64,000 bases of DNA from Neofusicoccum parvum (Eukaryota; Ascomycota; Dothideomycetes; Botryosphaeriales; Botryosphaeriaceae): the NCBI GenBank assembly GCA_020912385.1, contig CP087214.1, positions 62,001 to 126,000 of the forward strand. The letters run 5' to 3'. Positions within the stretch are counted from its first letter, which is position 1, and each line of letters opens with the position of its first letter. A program made the position numbers and the translations under genes. The notes under the pieces are model-generated. The model did not search any database and was not told the DNA's origin. It was given only the letters and a program-made list of their open reading frames with translations. Shown piece by piece: positions 34,230 to 46,359 of the stretch.

Positions 34230-36225
34230 TTAAATCGTCGACCTAGGCGGATCGACTCTATGTATAAAGTCATTTAGTTCCTTGACCGTCCTAAAAGCAA
34301 CGCCACGTATGTATTCATGGTCCTGGCCACCGGAACTAATGATTTCAAACATCTTTTTGAGCAGCCACCAGATTTCCACGGCATGCATTGTAAACGCCTG
34401 CGGTTGGATCAAGTTCTGGTCCCTTTCCATAACACAGTCCCAAAGGATTTTCCATCTATCAAGTGTACGAATCATCTCGGCCGACGTAGTTTTCATTGTT
34501 CGAGCCATCTTTGAAGAGAAGAAAACGGAGTTCAGGACTATATATATATCACGTCAGGCCGGTTAGGAGGACTTTTTCCTCTTTAAAGGAATGGATGACT
34601 TACCACATATGAGCGCCAATAAGTGCTCAACCGAGACGAATTTCCACTGATGATCTTGCAAACCAACCCACTGATCTTGACTAATCCAATCGCTGAATTC
34701 CAGCAATGAAGAGATACAAGTCCGTTGTAACTCTGAAAGGGCAATTTTCTGGTAGTCAAGCTCGGTTACGGCCTCGAATAGTACCCGGAAGCCGGGCATA
34801 TTCCCTGACATTTCCGATAAGGCGATTCGGGGCGGGTCGTTGAAAAAAAAGGTCATGTGAGCATCTACTAGATAGATCGACCACCAAAGTCTACTTTTTA
34901 ATTAGTAGTCTTTGCAAAAAAGCGCCCAAAAGGGGTTCCTATACCTGATCTTAACCTCAGTGCTGACGAAGGTTTCCCAAGACGGCAGAGTGGGTGAGCC
35001 AACTAATTCCTTGTGTCTTACAGCCGGGAGACCAAGCGCTCTCATCCGAGCAATGAGGCAGGGATGGCGTTGGTTACGGAATCTCTCCCGTGTATCTGAA
35101 TTGTTGCTGTGTAATTGTAGTAAATAAATAAGCATAGCGGCTTGTAGAATTTCCAACAGCTCGCTCTCTTGACCTGCTGGAGTCTCCGGGAGAGGAGAGG
35201 AGAACAATTCATGACTGAAAATATACTCCTCAATCACTCTCGCATATTGACGTGCTAAGAGAACCTGGTCCTGCGGTGCGGAATGCATAGCGCCGATAAT
35301 AAATATTGCGAGGATAAGCGGGGTGGAGGCTTTCTCTATGTCAAACGTAGCTCGATGCACAATCGGTGTAAACGGGTGAACGCGATTAAAATATGCCGAG
35401 GTGAAGCCTATGAGGTTTGCTCCTGTAAAAACTCTTCTCGCCTGCATTTCGTCGGTCGGTGAATGGTGTAGAACCACCTTTATCACACGTGCCTCGAAAC
35501 CCCTGTCGCTTGCATGTGACGTTGATTGATAGCCACTGTGCGATAAGTGTCCCCAGAAGTCGCCCATGGTTGATATGGGGGATAGAGTTGCTGTCGTGTC
35601 ATGCATTGTAAGCAAAGTGTCGTTTGGAAATCGTTCTTCACTATCAACTCCAAAAAGAGGAACATCGGCTCCTTCTAGGCTATCGTGATGCCTCAAATAT
35701 TCTTCCGAGACTGCGGTGCTCGAATCGCATAGCCATGTGTCTGTAAATCTTTGCAGAAATGGCAAGTGATCTTGTTCTTCAACGTCGTCGGACTTTTCGC
35801 GCGCGCAAACTATGCCGCTCTCGCTGCAAGGTTTACATGGGAAGTTGGCGTCACATGCGACTTTTTTTCGCGAACAACTCTTGCATGCATGTCGTTTCCT
35901 ACCGGGCTTCCCTTTCGATAAAATCGGCCTATTTGCTTTTTTGGCGCAGGTCTTCGTATGTCGACGAGCGACTTCACTATTCAATTATATCAGTTGCTTG
36001 CTCTAATGCGGAAATTGCTCAAGCATACGCTTTGAAAAAAGCCTTGCCACATATAGGGCATTGCGAGGAGGGTCTATCTCTGTCTGTTTATGGTCAACAC
36101 ATTTTCGTAGTAAACACCCATGATTCCGTACGTATAGCCTTGTGTCGGTTCAGGTGATTCCTTTTCGAGTATACTTTATCGCAAATGGGGCACCTAAATT
36201 CTGCAGCGTTTGTGGAAGAGCCCAT
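34230..36225 (-). CDS. C2H2 plus Zn2Cys6 transcription factor (592 aa, five exons)
   Basis: My exons are 36225-36132, 36083-36029, 35976-34945, 34893-34604 and 34537-34230. Introns are 48, 52, 51 and 66 nt, all GT-AG; the total of 1779 nt is open. Finger 1 is C12-x2-C15-x12-H28-x3-H32, with H32 formed across the first splice junction. Finger 2 is C40-x2-C43-x12-H56-x3-C60. A Zn2Cys6 cluster follows at C81-C107 (spacing 2-6-5-2-6), preceded by basic GKPGRKRH. The rest matches the fungal-specific transcription factor domain (Fungal_trans): FNRVHPFTPIVHRATF and SRLWWSIYLVDAHMTFFFNDPP across intron 3. The fold combination is typical of Pezizomycotina regulators with unknown targets. The unspliced frame would stop inside intron 3, so that intron is required. 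A solo LTR lies 41 bp upstream of the ATG. Confidence 0.85.
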
Positions 36226-36266
36226 TGAGTGACGAGCCGTAAGATGATAGAAAGTGCGTGACTCTG

Positions 36267-36505
36267 TGTTGGATTTAAGAGTGAAGAGTTGTGAGGTCAG
36301 AAAGAGAGTAGATTCTCCCTGTTTCCTGAGGGGGAGGTCGGTAGGCTTGCTTATATACATGAGTAATAACTAAATAACCGAGGGAGTGTAGATATCCGAG
36401 GAAGTGTTAATCCGAGGATATTGGGTATGAATGATGCCTTCCATGTTTCCGTGAGAAGATTCGAGAAATGAGTGATACCTGAAGTAGTAAGGAAATAGTC
36501 TGACA
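36267..36505 (+). mobile_element. Solo LTR (239 bp) with CTCTG target duplication
   Basis: It starts TGTTGGATTTAAG and ends AGTCTGACA, flanked by CTCTG at 36262-36266 and 36506-36510. A homologous copy lies at 57739-57979. It sits in the promoter of the transcription factor gene, antisense to it. Confidence 0.88.
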
Positions 36506-36510
36506 CTCTG

Positions 36511-37466
36511 ATACCGTCTTTAGCAATCCGAACTTCAAAGGGAAAGCAGTGAGAGTTGAAACGTGGCCGAAGCCGGAGTAAATGTCCTTAGATCAGCCGA
36601 TAGGGATTGATTAACGAGCATGCAGGTATTTCCCGTAGTCTTGTAGGGGTTTGCCGACACGACACAAGGAACTAGCGCTATTAAGCGATGCGTAACCGGC
36701 CTCGGCTTGGGCATGTGCGGCTTTTTCCGAAGATCGGTTACTACAGCCCGAAAAATCCCGATATGTTCTTGGCGCCTCTCTTAGAACTATGGTAGTTGGG
36801 GTTTGCTTTGATTATATAGAATGAAACCTCACCGAAATATACTGGCTACTATATCTACAATGCGTTCTCATCGTGCTTGAGGTCTTTTTTAGTGGGTGGA
36901 TTGCCATGACCAAAGACAGCATTGAAATGTTACTAATGTCAGAGGTAGCCCTTGCTTACGTGAAGCTGGTAAGCTTTTCACTACCAAGGTTAGTTATCAC
37001 TAGGCGAACTAAGCTTGGCTCCGGTGGAAACCACACTAAAAGCCCAACGCTAAGAGTTCTGACGTAAAAGGACTTTAATCACCCCTTTATGCCATTTAGT
37101 GGACTAAGTGGCTAAGTCACTCATGCTGCGACGTCTTTGGCTCAGCACCAAGAGCGTCTCGGTAACAAAGAGAACTCTTCTGCCAGTTTTGAGGAGTCAT
37201 TGTATGCTCTTTGCGAACGCCGGCTTCCGAATCACGAAACGCGAACAAGCCTGGCTGTGATGCTGTCGTCGTCGGCCTATGAAGACGCGGGTGGAGACGG
37301 ACGCGTCTCACTCCGCAAAATCAAGCACGCCGACTATTGAGCCCCATATCGCGCCATGCTGCCATCGGTGAAGCCGTCGCGATGGACTATGCCGAGGAAA
37401 TCATTTTCAATAGTAACGATTAGGGGGGATTAGATGATAAAGTATGATTATGGGGCGGGAAACATG
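36511..37466. other. Intergenic region, no gene recognised
   Basis: Between the solo LTR and the 3' end of the complex I gene. Small frames (36873-37067 plus; 37117-37311 minus; 37137-37340 plus) carry no motif I recognise. Confidence 0.5.
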
Positions 37467-38264
37467 CTACTTCCTATACCAAAATCGCGTTGTCCGTGTA
37501 TTCCTGATCTTTTTCTTCAATTGCAGGATGCCATACATCAGGGCCTCCGCTGTGGGCGGGCAACCAGGGACGTAAACATCAACTGGCACGACCCTGTCGC
37601 ATCCCCGCACCACAGAGTAACTGTAGTGGTAGTATCCTCCACCATTTGCGCAGCTACCCATAGATATGACCCAACGAGGATTCGGCATCTGATCGTAAAC
37701 TTGACGAAAGGCCGGGGCCATCTTGTTGGTAAGAGTTCCCGCCACAATCAAAACATCCGACTGCCGAGGTGAGGCCCGGAAGAAGATTCCTATGCGATCC
37801 TGATCGTAGCGGGGCATGGACAAGTGCATCATCTCGATAGCACAGCATGCGAGACCAAAAGTCATGGGCCACATCGAGCTTTGGTTCACCCAGTTGACAA
37901 GATGGTCGAGAGAAGTTCTATTAAGCGTATTAGCTAGTCAATCACTCGTTTCATTCGCTCGAGACCCACGCAGCATATTGCAAACCGCCCTTCTGTCCCT
38001 CTTGACTTGGCAAAGGTACTTCTTGCCGTGCTTTTCTCGGTGATGGTAGGCTACCCTTGCCGTTCCTAGGCTTGGATGTGTCTGTTCCAGCTGAGTTCGA
38101 GGTTGTGGATGAGAAATGCGCCATAACTCGTAATGGATGCAAACTTTGCTTCTTAACCAATCTTGCTATCTCACAATTAGTCCAAGGAGAAGAGTAATGC
38201 TAGATAGGTAGTTTAACACACACTGTAGCGCGATAAATGCTGCAAGCCTTGTTCCGACTGGCAT
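37467..38264 (-). CDS. nuo19.3: NADH:ubiquinone oxidoreductase PSST/NDUFS7-type subunit, mitochondrial precursor (229 aa)
   Basis: The complex I core subunit that holds the terminal Fe-S cluster N2 and passes electrons to ubiquinone on the matrix arm. My exons are 38264-38222, 38165-37970 and 37917-37467, introns 56 and 52 nt (GTGTGT...TAG; GTGGGT...CTAATACG...TAG). The total is 690 nt, 229 aa, the usual length for fungal homologues. The N-terminus [17 protein letters not shown] is Arg-rich without acidic residues, fitting a mitochondrial presequence. Cluster ligands are visible: tandem Cys in [11 protein letters not shown] (C104, C105), GSCANGGG and [18 protein letters not shown] bridges intron 2 exactly where related proteins read QYA-TSLD. 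The frame shows no damage despite surrounding transposons. The symbol follows the Neurospora name. Confidence 0.93.
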
Positions 38265-39240
38265 GTTGCTGATATGATGACGCCGCAAAGAAGATGGGTA
38301 AGAACTCAATAGTCGGTAGTACGAATAAACGGTTGAAGTGAATGATAGAGCAGTCTGTCCGGAGACATTCAGTCATCTAACGTGGTCTGAGCTTTGCTTA
38401 GGTAGCACTTAAACACTAGCGCCGGAGAACCCTACATATTGACGGGAAACCTACAATTTAGCGGAGCTCAGGCCAACCAGCGCCCGTATCCACCCCGTCG
38501 TACTCGCTCGGCTGCTACTCGCCCCGCCGGTCGAATCTACCTGCCTCTGAACAAGTCGACTGTCCGGAGCAGTCGTTGCCGGACATAAACCTGTAGTTAC
38601 ACCTTACGCTATAATTAAGACTACCGCCTGCCCAGCCGCCATGTCTCCCCCCCGTCCGCGTTTCACCATGCACGCTCCCGTCTATATCCAACACCGATGC
38701 TCGCCTCGCCCTCGTCCCGCCGTTTGTGTTTATTTCTGCCTGGCCCTGAGCCCTCACGACACCTACTGCCGATCGATAAAGCCTAGCCGTCCGCGTGCCT
38801 TCGTCTTCTTTGTCCCATCTCCTCACCCACAAAAACACCCGGACAATCACCACTTCTGCAAACTGCGGCGCCATATCGGACGGGCTCTCGCACCACGCAC
38901 GGACCTGCAGGCCGACCTCCATTGCCCACCACGGCCAGCGGCGTGGAAAACACCTCTACCGAAAAGCACATCAGCGAGGCTCCCTCATCCGCCACCGACG
39001 TGACCCTCGAGAATGAAAAGGCAGCTGATTGAACATGAGCCAAATCGTTGGCTGATCAATGCCTTGTTGCTTGAGTTGAGTTGAGTTGAATTCATTTACC
39101 CTGACCCGTCGCCCTAAGCGATATGCAGGCTACAGACTATTCAAAGTGTTTCTCTAGTGGTACATTGGTGTGTGACAAATTGAGAGGATGGAAGGATGGA
39201 TAGGGAGGGCGGGTAGTAGGTAGAAGGGGTTGTTTGTAGG
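38265..39240. other. GC-rich intergenic region, possible unresolved gene
   Basis: Upstream of the complex I gene the composition becomes GC-rich, unlike the transposon regions. A well-placed ATG (GCCGCCATGTCT, 38641) opens a 120-codon Pro/Arg-rich frame without motif. A different frame (38787-39032) ends with a believable acidic protein C-terminus. Simple repeats: GAGTT units near 39068-39088 and GGAAGGATGGATAG-type repeats near 39190. Confidence 0.4.
38787..39032 (+). CDS. Possible 3' exon of an unidentified gene
   Basis: This frame is open from 38787 to TGA at 39030-39032 and ends VENTSTEKHISEAPSSA followed by TDVTLENEKAAD, an acidic, normal-looking protein tail. I cannot find the upstream exons or a start with certainty; the ATG at 38641 is in another frame, so an intron would be needed. 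Low confidence. Confidence 0.25.
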   Translation, partial: PSACLRLLCPISSPTKTPGQSPLLQTAAPYRTGSRTTHGPAGRPPLPTTASGVENTSTEKHISEAPSSATDVTLENEKAAD

Positions 39241-39249
39241 GAGTTCTCT

Positions 39250-41240
39250 ACTCCATGGCTTTGTCTCTGTTTATAAACCGGTTTGTTTCTTTTGTAAAGC
39301 TTAGCACGGCCTGTAGCTGTTTACCAGATATCTTCTATTTCTTCTCTCTTCCTTGTCTTAGGTCTGACTTTCTTGGAGATTTCCCGCCCAGTAAGGCTGA
39401 TAAGCTGTTCTTCTTAAGTCTACTATCTTCGTACATCTTTTGTCGGCCTTTTTGTAGAACCGGACATTCGAGTAGGACATGAGAGACTGATTCGGTTTCT
39501 CCACATTCACACTTATCGTTGTCTATGCGGCCCATCCGCTTACGGTGTTGGTTGAGCCAGCAGTGGCCGGTGCATAGTTGGGCAAGAAGGCCGGCTTGGT
39601 TCCGTGGGAGCTTGTCATAGAGATGACGGACGTGTGGTCCTGGCTGTGCTGTGTCGATGTTGCGGAGGTGCTGGCCTTTCTCTGAGTTCTCCTACTGTGC
39701 TGCCCATTGTCTATGTGCCCTTTCCTTGGCCGCCTGGACTTGGAGATGTGCTAGCGGTTGGTGGTCGTGTTCCCTAAGGCGTGTAGTTGCAGCTTTAGCG
39801 AGCTTGTCTGCTTCTTCATTTCCTCGAATTCCGGTGTGGCTGGGTATCCATTAGAGGGAGAAGGTGATTTGAAGGCTTTCCTTTAGAGATTGAGCTGTTG
39901 TCAGTATAGACCTGATTAGGCTTTGTCCTGTCTTCCGCTTATAAGGGTTGGCTAGCGCTTGGAGAGCTGCTCTGGAGTTACTGTAGATTATATAGGCGCT
40001 CGGCCCTTGGCTGTCCTTCTCAAGTTGTTGCTTAGCTGCTAGTTCCATCCCGGTATTGATAGCAATGAGTTCTGCAGCTGTGACGCTGTAAAATCTGCTA
40101 GAGCCTACTCCTTTCTGGGTCTTCCTGTGGACTCCCTAGGCTTGATTGAGGATTACTGCTGCTGCTCCCAGTTGACCCTTTACCTTTGATGCGTCCGTGA
40201 ATACTTTTATAGTAGGGTCCTCCTGTAGCTCTTGATTGAGGACTGCTGTGTCGTCCGCATGGGGAGGCTCTAGTTGAATGCTTTCCAGCGCGAGCGGTAG
40301 CCATGATGGTAGTGGACAGGTGTCGATTGTCTCTACCTCCTTCGGTTGATTTAAGTCTTGCTTAAGAGTTGCGTTTAGAGGGCTTATAAAGCTTGCTGCC
40401 GGACTAAGTGTTGTAGCTGTCTTGTTAACTAGCTTCCTGCACGGATGTGAGGCTGGGAGTGTTCGAAGGTTCGTAATCACCCTTGCTGCTTTTGTCTGGA
40501 GACGTAGCTTTGTAGGAAGGAGGAAGTTCTCATAGTCTAGCGTTTCTATTGCTACTGTCCGGAAAGCTGAAATGGCCTTGGTTGTTGCAATCCGTTGGAT
40601 CCTTGAGAGCACTGCTACTTGCTATTTACACCTCGTAGGAGAGTGCCAGACCAGCGAGGCATAGTCCATCTAGGTGATCATACAGGCTTGGTAGAGTTGG
40701 CGCATCTGTTTTAGTCTGAGGTGTCTTAGCCTACCTATGGCTAGGCAGGTCTTAGTGGCTCGCTTGACTGCTCTCTAGACGTGGGCCTTCCACCGGAGTT
40801 GTTGGTCAAAGATCACTCCTAAGAGCTTTACCTCGCTCTTAGGCTTCACTTCGTAGTCGTCCATTGTTAATGTTGCTGGGCATGCCTGATTCGCGTTTCT
40901 CGTGAAGTGGATGAGCTCTGTTTTATCAGCCTCAAAGCACGACCCTGTCTGCTCCGCCCATCGCTGTATCCTTGGTATATCTTCTCTTTGCAGTGCAGCG
41001 AGGTTCTTACGGGCCGATAGGCTTGTCCTCCATCTGAAATAGTCGTCGATGTAGGCTGATGCTCCTCCAGTGAAATCGACTGGCTGGTCTACGAGGTCGG
41101 CGTTGTAGAAAGCGAATAAGATAGGGGAGAGAGGTGAGCCTTGCGGGAGTCCTGGATGCTCTAGAGTCGCGGCCGGTTTGGTGTAGCCGTCGAAAGACAC
41201 CGAAGCAGTCCTATTATCCATAAAGCTCCGGACCCATCTT
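39250..41240 (-). mobile_element. LINE-4 copy a (5'-truncated, minus strand)
   Basis: Reading leftward, it begins in the middle of the reverse transcriptase: TRWVRSFMDNRTASVSF, LPQGSPLSPILF, ASAYIDDYF (the YxDD box as YIDD), SEVKLLGVIFDQQL (40775-41240). Then come the connection and RNase H region (40136-40612: LSRIQRIATTKAIS, VFTDASKVKGQLGAA) and the Cys tail MGRIDNDKCECGETES...HVLLECP (39335-39535). There are a few stops but much less mutation than in LINE-1. Its 5' end is fused at 41240 to the 96-bp leader repeat. Confidence 0.85.
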
Positions 41241-41336
41241 GTCGAACGGTGCGAGAAAGAATACACCGCTGGTTTTCTCATTGTTGCTACTGAGGCCTGC
41301 TATATACGTGTAATAATCGGATTTACGGAAATACGC
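41241..41336 (-). repeat. 96-bp leader repeat
   Basis: From GTCGAACGGTGCGAGAAAG to ACGGAAATACGC. The other full copy is 62816-62911, and a partial one is at 1356. On the minus strand it contributes a short open stretch (RKPAVYSFSHRS) fused to the LINE-4a reverse transcriptase. Confidence 0.75.
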
Positions 41337-41365
41337 ATAAATGGGGTAAATGAGGTGTGTGGGGA

Positions 41366-41400
<35 letters not shown>
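41366..41400. repeat. (GTA)n microsatellite, tail of LINE-3 copy b
   Basis: About eleven trinucleotide units directly left of TTCATACACC, the 3' terminus shared by LINE-3 copies. On the minus strand this is a trinucleotide tail, comparable with the TGA repeat at 62451-62463. Confidence 0.75.
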
Positions 41401-41999
41401 TTCATACACCCCGTCGGCCTCCGCGGGCCATAGGGACGAGATCGCTAAATCTGCGCTAAGCTACATTGGGATCCCGGTTCATCTAAAGCCCACACATTAA
41501 ATTGAAGTCGCTATCCTTCTTAAAACGAGCGTAAGATAGGAAGAATAGGAAAGAAAATAAAAGAAGAGGAAAGAGAAAACAATAAAGCTAAGGCTGCTGA
41601 ACGTTAAAGAGAGGTGGAGGGGTTGACTGCTTTAGTCCTTCATGCTAGGCCTCATCGAGACTATTTCCCGAGCGTTGTCAGTCCTTGTATCAGCGTGACA
41701 ACTAACTGGTAGAAGGATAGAGTTTGAGTAGCCGTTATAATCTCTTAGTCCCTAGTTGTACTAAGCCTTTCTGTAGCCAACGTGAAAGCTGCCGTTGCCT
41801 TGATCGCGCGGGGGTCTGCCCGCCACTTGTCCGGAGGTCCGTCCTTGTATTTCCCATTCGGTAGTTTTGTTCCTGACTAGCCTCCTAATATATACACAAG
41901 GTCACCAAACCTATCTCCAAGCCCGTTCTGTAGCTCTACCCGAAGATCCAGCCAGCGCGGGCACTCGAGAAGGAAATGCTTGACTGTCTCTTTTTCTAC

Positions 42000-44900
42000 T
42001 CCGCAGGCGCACGCTGCTGACTGCACACACCTAATCTTATACAGTGGTTTATTGAGATTTGCCTTAGAGGTTCGGAGCTGAGCGATTACGGAAGCCTCTT
42101 TATAACTAAGCTGATTGTAAAGCCGTTCTATATGAAACTGAGCGAGTGCTTAGTCGAGCTTACGGGAGGCCTCGCCTCCTTTAGCGGTCTGAAAGGATTC
42201 TGTCCACTTCTTCATAGTTGCGGCTTTGCATTTTGAAAGCGCTAGGGACCGTAGTACTATACTATGCGGGGGCTCTTGGGTACTTGCTATAGCTTGCAGT
42301 ACTAGTTGATTTGCCCTTTCGTTTCCTGCAATACCCTGGTGCGCTGGTACCCACCTGAACTCAACCGGCGGTCTGTTGTTCTGCCGAATCTGGTGTAGGA
42401 GGTAGAGGATAGCTCTGATAATTTCTTAACTCGCCCTTTACCACGGCCGGTAAAGAGAGCGTAGTGCTGTCTTATTGTCACTATAGATAACGTGTTTTAT
42501 CTTTGCTATATCCGGACGCGAGGCGACGGCTTCCGTAGACCACATGCTATACACTAGGGCTATAGCCTGTTGAATTGCCTATAGTTCTGCGTGTAGGATA
42601 TCGATTGAGTCCAACCTGCCTATTAGGAGAGAGTGTGCTATAGTAGTTACACCGATACTATCCACGTAGGAGATACCAGTGCCGACTTTCTAGTTTCTTT
42701 ACGAGCCGTCGGTGAAGATGGCCACCTCTGACGTTAGAAGCTTATTCGCTCGTAGGCTTGCTATCTCTAGGCTCTCGATCCTTACTACCGGCCGATCCTC
42801 CTAGGGCATCCTTACGAATAGCTAGATTGTTTCTAGTCGTTCTGTATCTACTTCTCCAGCCAAGAGCATTATCCGTTAGAGTGGGGATATGAATCTTTTA
42901 TTCGCTGGGTTGATAGCTCTTTTTAACCTCTAGAATGGGTGAGACTATGGGAGGGTGTGACAGTTAACCTAAAACCGGAGTATCTATTATTCAAGGCGGA
43001 TCTTAGTAGGTAAGATTGCTGCTTCTGCTTCGAGTATTAGCAGGGTAATAGTCCTAAAGGCCCCTGTAATGGCTCTTCCTGCAATCCTTTAGACCGCTTT
43101 AAGTGACTTAAGCGTTAAGTGCGTGGCGGCTGGTGCCCATACCGGTGAGGCGTAATCAACTGTTAGTGCTACCGTTGCTATGAAGAGCTGGCGTACGCTG
43201 CTTAGCCGTAGGCCCTGTAGCCTTCTTAGCGCTAAGGCGGCCTGGATTCTCCTTTTCACGATCCTGCCCGCGTGGGCTCTAAACCTCAGCTCTTGGTTAA
43301 AGATAACACTAAGAATTTTAGCCTCTGTCTTTGGATGTACTTTATTCCCCTTTATTATTACCGCTTTCTCCGAAAATCTTTGCGGGACTCTTATAAAGTG
43401 GATGAGCGTTGTCTTTTCGGCTTCGAATGTTATACCGCTTGTTACCTCCTATTCCTCTGCTCGGGGCACTATGGTGTCTTGAAGCTTTACTACATTCTCT
43501 TCCGCCGAGAGGCCGGTTACCTAGGTACTGTAGTTATCGATAAACGCCATTGCTCCTTTATTCTTATTTATGACTGACTAGACCAGGTCTGCGTTGAAGA
43601 AGAGGAATAAGATTAGTGAGAGAGGTAATCCTTGTGGTAGTCCTGCCTGTAGGAGGTCGATTACTTTAGAGGTCTTCCTATTGACTACTACTGACGCGCT
43701 TCTGCTAGAGTAAAATATGTTAATCTATTTGATAAGAGTCTCGGGAATTCTCCGCTGACGGAGCCTCTTGAGGAGTACCTCCTTCGCTACGCTATTGTAG
43801 GCATCCTTAACGTTAAAGGAGAGTAGCGATAGGACCTTCCCATCGCGCTACGCGTCGTAAATGCGCTGTTGGAGGACTGTTAGTGCTTGTACTGTAGATC
43901 GCTGTTTTCGGGCCCCGAAATGGTTCTTTAGTAATAGAGAGTACTCTTTAACCAGGGTAGATATCCTCTCCGTAACTACTGATTCAAGCGCTTTCCCTAG
44001 CGTTGATAGTAGTGAGATGGGCCTATACGCTTGTAGGACCTCGTAGTCCGGTTTTCCTACCTTGCGTAGAGGAACAATCTTTGCGAGTCGCTAATGGCTA
44101 GGTAGGTAGCCTTATAGTAGCGACTTGTTGAATAGTTGATGGATATACTTGTCGATTACTAGCCAGAGTTCGCGCTAGACTACTGCTGGTATCCCGTCTG
44201 CTCTAGGTGCTTTATACAGGCTAGCTTGGAAGATTGCCTCTTTAACTTCATCTATTAGGAGAGGGGCGTGGCTAAACTGGTTGTTAGGAGCCTGGTACGT
44301 CTCGTTCTGTGTGTGTTCTTGTACTAGCGGAAGTTCTAGGAAGAAGTTCTTAATAAGAGCTTCTGAGATTACTTTATCCGACTTAGTACAGCCATTTCGG
44401 TGATGTATACGCGTAATTTGAGCGAAGTTGTTCTTTTCTGAGCTAGAGAGATATCTTACTGCTTTCTAGATATTAGTTAGCTCTGCTAGAAAGGTTTTCT
44501 AGTAGGCTCGCTTTTATTGTCTTATAGTGTTATAGAGTCTCTTTACTGCTGCTTTTACTTGTTCCTCTAGCTAGCTATCCCGCTGTCCCCATCTTTGGAC
44601 GGCTCGCGCCTGGTTTCTAAAGTACGTGAATGACCTCTATAGCTGGGTAAGGTCTACTGTCCACTACTTCTTAACGTACGGTGACGGCCTGGCTTTTGGG
44701 ATATAGTTCTGTAGTGACGTAGAGACGACTCCTATTAGGTAGTTAGCGGTACCTTCGACATCTCTAGAGTCTAGAGGGGGCCTCTCGGCTAGTCTTCTTC
44801 CTACGTCAGCCCTAACCGCCTCCTAGTTCGTACTCTGGAAGGCGTATTGAGTTTCTAGTGCCTAGCCAGGTGCGTTGATTTGAAAGTGTGCTTCAATCGC

Positions 44901-45620
44901 TTGGTGATCGGGTCCGTATACTGTACTAGAGGGATGGTAGGCGCTTACGTCCTCCGCTAGCCGCAGTGACGCGAGAATGAGGTCGATTATAGAGCTATAT
45001 CCAGCTGACTCGTAGGTAGTTGTGCCTCGGGGAAGCAGACTTTAGAGGTGAAGGTCCTCTATAAAGTTAATTATTAGCGCTACTTCTCTACTGCGTATAG
45101 AGCCTTGTACTAAATCACCTCCCCAGAGCTGGTCGTGCCTATTAAAATCCCTATAGATCAGGATCTCTAGCACTCCGTTAGTCTAAGCCCTAGACTGCGT
45201 AACTGCTGCCTAGAGCTTCTTGAGTATAGTTGCCAGCTCGTGGTCGTCTAGGCTCTCCTTTTTCGCGACGTAGACCGATACTACGAGAATGGTTCTATCT
45301 TGCAGTGTAATTACTGCAGCTGTGATGTCGGGCGAGGGTATCGAGATCTGACAGGCTGAGATGCCTTTGCGTATCCATATCATTGAGCGGAAGGGAAACC
45401 GGCCTTGCCAGGACTTCGTTGGTAGTAATTGGGTCTAATAGGGGTGGGTGATAGGTGCTGCTATTGTTTTTCCTTCAGCGTTGCGGAAGCAGCTTGGTTT
45501 AGAGATAGAGATAATGCTAAAGTCGATAAGGTCCTTATTATTTAGGAGACTATATTATGCTGTTCTGCTCTTTCCTAGGTTTGCGTAGATCGTCTTAAGA
45601 GGTCTATTTATTGCGTTAGT
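42000..45620 (-). pseudogene. LINE-3b ORF2 relic: endonuclease-RT-RNase H
   Basis: Collinear with ORF2 of LINE-3 copy a (29326-32860), including the Cys tail (42005-42060), the connection region (about 43180) and the reverse transcriptase (about 43300-44250). Stops are dense, mostly TAG and TAA. Limits are approximate. Confidence 0.75.
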
Positions 45621-46359
45621 AGAGCATGTTGTTCAGGAGCTTTCTATACTCTAGGCAGCTTCTATCATCTGCCCTATATGGATCTCCGCAGGCGGTATAC
45701 TTCTCTATAGCTGACGAATAGCTCTCTTCTTTATAGCCGCTACCTGTGTACTTAACGTATCTCTCCTCTCCCCTATAGCGGAACTGCTGATAGTCGTAGC
45801 TCTAGCATTTAAAGTAGCGTCTTAGGCGGGGGCGGTATTTAAATATATTGGTGTACGCTGTCTCTCCGCTAATATTAATCATTCTTTTAGTAAGGAGCGA
45901 ATCTGCCTTACTTCTCTTAGAAAGATAGATTACTGTAGAGCTGTACAAGCGGTTGCTTGGCTTGCTTAGCCAGTAGGTTTATACGACTTCAACGTTATTC
46001 TCTACGCTGATAATCTGGCTAGCGTCAGGGTGGACCCCAGTATGATCCTCATTTAAGACAGTTATTTTATTGATATTATCTATCTTTACTAGATACTACT
46101 GTCTGCCTCTGATTCTCGCTCCCCGGAAGGTCGTTTCTAACCAGCTAAGGTTAGACCTGACAAGCTCTTCATCCCGTTCGGTCCTAAAGAAGAACCGTAC
46201 CTTAGCAGAGTCGCCCGGGTTCCTTATTAGTCTACAGCATCTAATGTCCTTTATCGTTTCCTAGGCCTCTAGTGCTGCCTAGAGCTGGGCACGAATCTCT
46301 CCCAGCTTTATAGTGTCGACGCTGGCTTCGGTAAGGTCGATTTCGATCGCTGGTAGCAT

